Source: an uncultured Mycoplasmatota bacterium | Lineage (GTDB): Bacteria; Bacillota_I; Bacilli_A; RF39; UBA660 | Reading direction: 5' to 3' | Assembly (NCBI GenBank): GCA_900546715.1 | Contig: UREA01000030.1 | Location: 1-17,339 of the forward strand | DNA length: 17,339 bases | In this document: positions 15,235 through 17,339 of the stretch, piece by piece | How the letters are laid out: every line of letters starts with the position of its first letter | Position numbering within the stretch: the first letter of the stretch is position 1 | Program-made: the position numbers and the translations under genes | Notes under the pieces: generated by a model | The model's database searches: none | The model's input: the letters and a program-made list of their open reading frames with translations, nothing else | What the model was told of the DNA's origin: nothing

Positions 15235-16310
15235 TTTACTAATTCCTTTATTTCTTCATAAATTATTGTTGAAGCTGGTCTAAGATTCAAGTGTTCCAAA
15301 TTTTTCTTAAACTCTTCATATTTTTTAGTATTTATTAATTCATTAATTGTTACTTGAATTAAATTAGCATCCATTTGTTTTTCTTCAATTAATTCTGCAA
15401 CATGCATATTTACTAAATCTAAGGCATTATAATATTGATGATTACCCGCAACATATGGACTAGGAATTAAAACCGAAGGCACTTTTAAAGCCAAAATTTC
15501 ACTAATTGTACTAGCCCCTGCTCTTGATACTACAAGATATGCATTTTTCATTAAACCTGCAAGATTATCTATATATGGTACAACTTTAACATTTTTAGGA
15601 AATACCATATCTTTAACAAAGTCATCATATAAATTTTTACCTGTTATATATACTATCTTATATTCCTCATTACCAACCAATTTCAAAAATGCCTTAAACT
15701 TTTCATTTAGGGAACTACTACCCAGTGATCCCGCAACAATAATGATTAATTTATCACTTTCCTTAAATCCATAAGTACTTTTAGGTACTTTAGGTACTAA
15801 CAAAGCATTTTCTCCGCATGGATTACCCGTATAAACTACCCTTTTAGCAGTCTTAAAATAATCTTCTGAATTTTTAAAAGATACCCCAACTAAATCAACA
15901 TACTTAGCAAGTGTAATATTAGATTTACCAGCAACACTATTTTGTTCATGAATAAATGTTTTAATTCCCAGCTTATGTGCGGCCCGAATCACAGGATAAG
16001 TTACATAACCACCAGTACCAATTACTACATCAGGCTTAAAATCCTTCATTATATCCATACATTTATTAATTGCTTTTTTAATTAAAAATATATTTTTAAA
16101 ATCTCTAACAATCTTAGTTTTACTAAATCCATATATTTCAATTGGTATATATTTAATCCCCATCTTTGGAATAATATCTTTTTCCATTCTATCATGTGTC
16201 CCAATATATATAACTTCTAAATTCTTTTCTTTTTCTTGAAATTTTTTTAAAATTGCTAAAGCAGGATAAATATGTCCACCTGTTCCTCCAGCTGAAATAA
16301 TAATTTTCAA
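15231..16310 (-). CDS. murG: UDP-GlcNAc:lipid I GlcNAc transferase MurG
   Basis: This 359-residue membrane-associated glycosyltransferase makes lipid II from lipid I, the last cytoplasmic step of peptidoglycan synthesis. Seen: the N-terminal SAGGTGGHIYPAL (6-18), IGTGGYVTYP (97-106), HEQNSVAGKSN (121-131), the second glycine loop AGSLGSSSLN (193-202), and the donor-binding RAGASTISE and PSPYVAGNHQ (263-292). The start is placed at the TTG at 16310 so that the protein begins MKIIIS as in homologues; AAGGTGA at 16316-16322 is five bases upstream. An alternative TTG at 16337 overlaps a TATAAT box and would add nine residues that homologues lack. It heads the operon down to 12568. Confidence 0.95.
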   Translation of the reverse strand: MKIIISAGGTGGHIYPALAILKKFQEKEKNLEVIYIGTHDRMEKDIIPKMGIKYIPIEIYGFSKTKIVRDFKNIFLIKKAINKCMDIMKDFKPDVVIGTGGYVTYPVIRAAHKLGIKTFIHEQNSVAGKSNITLAKYVDLVGVSFKNSEDYFKTAKRVVYTGNPCGENALLVPKVPKSTYGFKESDKLIIIVAGSLGSSSLNEKFKAFLKLVGNEEYKIVYITGKNLYDDFVKDMVFPKNVKVVPYIDNLAGLMKNAYLVVSRAGASTISEILALKVPSVLIPSPYVAGNHQYYNALDLVNMHVAELIEEKQMDANLIQVTINELINTKKYEEFKKNLEHLNLRPASTIIYEEIKELVK

Positions 16311-16315
16311 ACCAA

Positions 16316-16334
16316 TCACCTTGATATAATTATA
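16316..16334 (-). promoter_or_regulatory. Putative -10 box and ribosome site before murG
   Basis: On the minus strand, TATAAT (16329-16334) is followed by six bases and then AAGGTGA (16316-16322) and the TTG start at 16310. No clear -35 box is seen. If real, the mRNA leader is very short. Confidence 0.42.
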
Positions 16335-16397
16335 CAATAAATTCCCCCAAATTTATAACTATTTTCCATTATTTTTATTTAACTAAAACTAAAAATG

Positions 16398-16425
16398 AAA
16401 AAACAGTGTAAACTTTACACTGTTT
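16398..16425 (-). terminator. Rho-independent terminator after the lectin-like gene
   Basis: On the minus strand, AAACAGTGTA (16416-16425) pairs perfectly with TACACTGTTT (16401-16410) around a 5-nt loop, and a run of T follows. It is 29 bases beyond the stop of the gene at 16454 and separates it from murG. Confidence 0.85.
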
Positions 16426-16453
16426 AACACTATTCAAACTAGATTATACATTA

Positions 16454-17182
16454 TTAATTAATTCTAATTGGATAAGCTTCTGTGCCGCTGCCCGATACAT
16501 AGTTCACCGAAGATGAAAGATAGAAAGACGGGCAGATGGCATAAGCACCGCGCACACCGAGGTTGATGATACCGCCACCACCATTCACACCGAACGCAAT
16601 GCTCGAAGCGTCCGAATAGCGGGAAACTGTCCATTCATAATCCCCTAAATATAACCATCCTTCATTTGGGTCAGTTGAATAACCATAATCAAGTAATGTT
16701 GCTGTCCAATTATTTGAACTTGATGCATATACATAATCGCTTACATACATCAATTCTTCATAACCAGTTTGATTTACTCCAACTTCATAATCATAATTTG
16801 CTTTTAAAGGTTCCTCATAATATTTCGTTGAAAAACCTCCAACTTTCCAAGTGGCATCCGCTATTTTATTTTGCCATGTTGTTCCTAAACTATTATAATA
16901 TGTATCATTTAATGTTGTATATATATCTGGTCTTGTTGTTGCATCCCATGCATAATCTCCATAACTTGTTGCTTTGATTAGTTTAACTTGTCCATCAAAT
17001 ACTCCGATGACTCTATATATGTTATCTTCATTGCTACAATCATCTCCAAAGCAAACATAATTATTTACTTCATCGCTTGCTCCAGCATATCTATATGAAT
17101 TATCTTGAGCTCCATTTGCTAAATCGGCTCTTGTTGAATTATAATTTCTGCATCCATATTCTTGCCGGCATTTTCTCCTTGG
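16454..17182 (-). pseudogene. C-type-lectin-like surface protein frame, no start codon (frameshifted or truncated)
   Basis: An open frame of 242 codons with no ATG, GTG or TTG before 16753, so it is either frameshifted from the frame at 17119-17339 (a shift of one base) or the remnant of a gene that lost its start. The protein contains DNSYRYAGA, NNYVCFGDD, YRVIGVFDGQVKLIK, WQNKIADATWKVGG, ELMYVSDYVYASSSNNWT, LYLGDYEWTVSR and, at the end, CPSFYLSSSVNYVSGSGTE. This order, with an aromatic-rich WTVSR followed by a variable stretch and a xxPSFYL ending, is that of the DUF6273-like/formylglycine-enzyme-like C-type-lectin fold of many gut Bacillota surface proteins. The last 48 codons differ in composition from the rest. 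A terminator follows. The function is not known; ligand binding at the surface is inferred. Confidence 0.72.
16481..16624 (-). other. Candidate variable region: GC-rich, A-poor 3' segment
   Basis: The 144 bases coding for residues from Ser-Arg (after WTV) to the Thr of GSGT are about 54% GC by hand count, in a window that is otherwise strongly AT-rich. In the first 95 bases only about 12 are A on the coding strand. Codons are mainly NNC/NNT or GC-rich (GGT, ATC, GCC, TCG), unlike those just upstream. The encoded stretch is rich in Gly, Ser, Ile and Ala and lies where lectin-fold proteins vary. It could be the variable region of a diversity-generating retroelement, or a segment acquired by conversion from a GC-rich source. 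No template copy or reverse transcriptase is in the window. Confidence 0.5.
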
Positions 17183-17339
17183 TCAGTATCTAGATTTATA
17201 AATGTTGCACTAAATTGCCAATTTTGTGTTGTTGGTGTAACACTAGAATTTGATGTTATTGTATAAGCACTTGCTACTGCAAATGTTCCATTTGAAGTTG
17301 TAATATCAAAACCAACTAATTCTTGGTAGTAAGTTATGC
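17119..17339 (-). CDS. SipW-type exported protein, C-terminal part (cut by window end)
   Basis: The last 72 residues of a protein that begins beyond the window. It has VGFDITTSNGTFAVASAYTI, TQNWQFSATFINLDTDQ and GENAGKNMDAEI, aligning with FDITTSVGEYYIARNFEI, FVNLDTSQDINAG and the end of the protein at 11871-12509. Its TAG stop lies close to where that homologue ends, so this may be a natural C-terminus. However, the lectin-like frame opens (at 17182) before this one closes, and has no start of its own. A single gene broken by a one-base change is therefore the main alternative. Confidence 0.72.
   Translation of the reverse strand, partial: ITYYQELVGFDITTSNGTFAVASAYTITSNSSVTPTTQNWQFSATFINLDTDQGENAGKNMDAEIIIQQEPI

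Noticed and set aside
16310..16337. murG starting nine codons upstream at 16337
   Set aside because: That TTG overlaps a TATAAT box. Homologues begin at the MKIIIS position, and AAGGTGA is correctly spaced for 16310.
16338..16453. Template repeat or small reverse-transcriptase-associated RNA downstream of the candidate variable region
   Set aside because: The stretch is AT-rich, contains only the terminator and the murG leader, and has no similarity to the GC-rich segment.
16666..16977. Plus-strand frame of 103 codons rich in Leu, His and Asn
   Set aside because: It is the antisense shadow of the lectin-like frame, whose motifs are clear on the other strand.
17110..17182. Programmed -1 frameshift joining the two end frames
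   Set aside because: The overlap has no X XXY YYZ heptamer and no strong hairpin after it. A mutation, assembly error or lost start is simpler.

Overview
This is a strongly AT-rich window from a Gram-positive-type bacterium. TAA, TAG and TGA all act as stops and Trp is read from TGG, so the code is standard. Gene starts carry good Shine-Dalgarno sequences and the tRNAs have encoded CCA ends. The murG-murB-ftsQ(divIB) order is the one found in Bacillus-type division/cell-wall clusters. Together with the SipW-type exported proteins and the C-terminal lectin-like surface protein, this suggests an uncultured, walled, host-associated member of the Bacilli (RF39-like or a related lineage). The lineage is inferred from sequence character only.

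Layout. (1) 1-410: the end of a tRNA-Ser gene with its terminator, facing a minus-strand tRNA-Ile/tRNA-Glu operon that has its own promoter and terminator. (2) 413-1390: a membrane-tethered carbohydrate-binding beta-helix-like protein. (3) 1476-1650: a stand-alone tRNA-Lys transcription unit. (4) 1684-5046: four minus-strand genes, three of them for single-pass membrane proteins with extracytoplasmic parts; two of those have bacterial SH3 domains and one also an InlB-type repeat. (5) 5117-6832: a plus-strand group of an NrnB-like DHH phosphoesterase and two small membrane proteins. (6) 12509-6829, minus strand: a SipW-type exported protein, two small coiled-coil proteins, a Xer tyrosine recombinase, an ABC-2 exporter pair and a membrane-anchored polysaccharide deacetylase, closely packed and probably one operon. 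(7) 16310-12568, minus strand: murG, murB, ftsQ/divIB, queH and a small membrane protein with overlapping ends, closed by a terminator. (8) 16454-17339, minus strand: the C-terminal end of a second SipW-type protein, then a start-less frame for a C-type-lectin-like surface protein whose last ~48 codons are GC-rich and poor in A.

How it fits together. Most of the window concerns the cell envelope: peptidoglycan precursor synthesis (MurB, MurG), the divisome (FtsQ), envelope polysaccharide modification (deacetylase), export (ABC pair) and several exported or anchored surface proteins. The most interesting point is the 3' end of the gene at 16454. A sharply bounded GC-rich, A-poor segment in a lectin-like C-terminus is what the variable region of a diversity-generating retroelement target looks like. 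No reverse transcriptase or template repeat is inside the window, so this stays a hypothesis.
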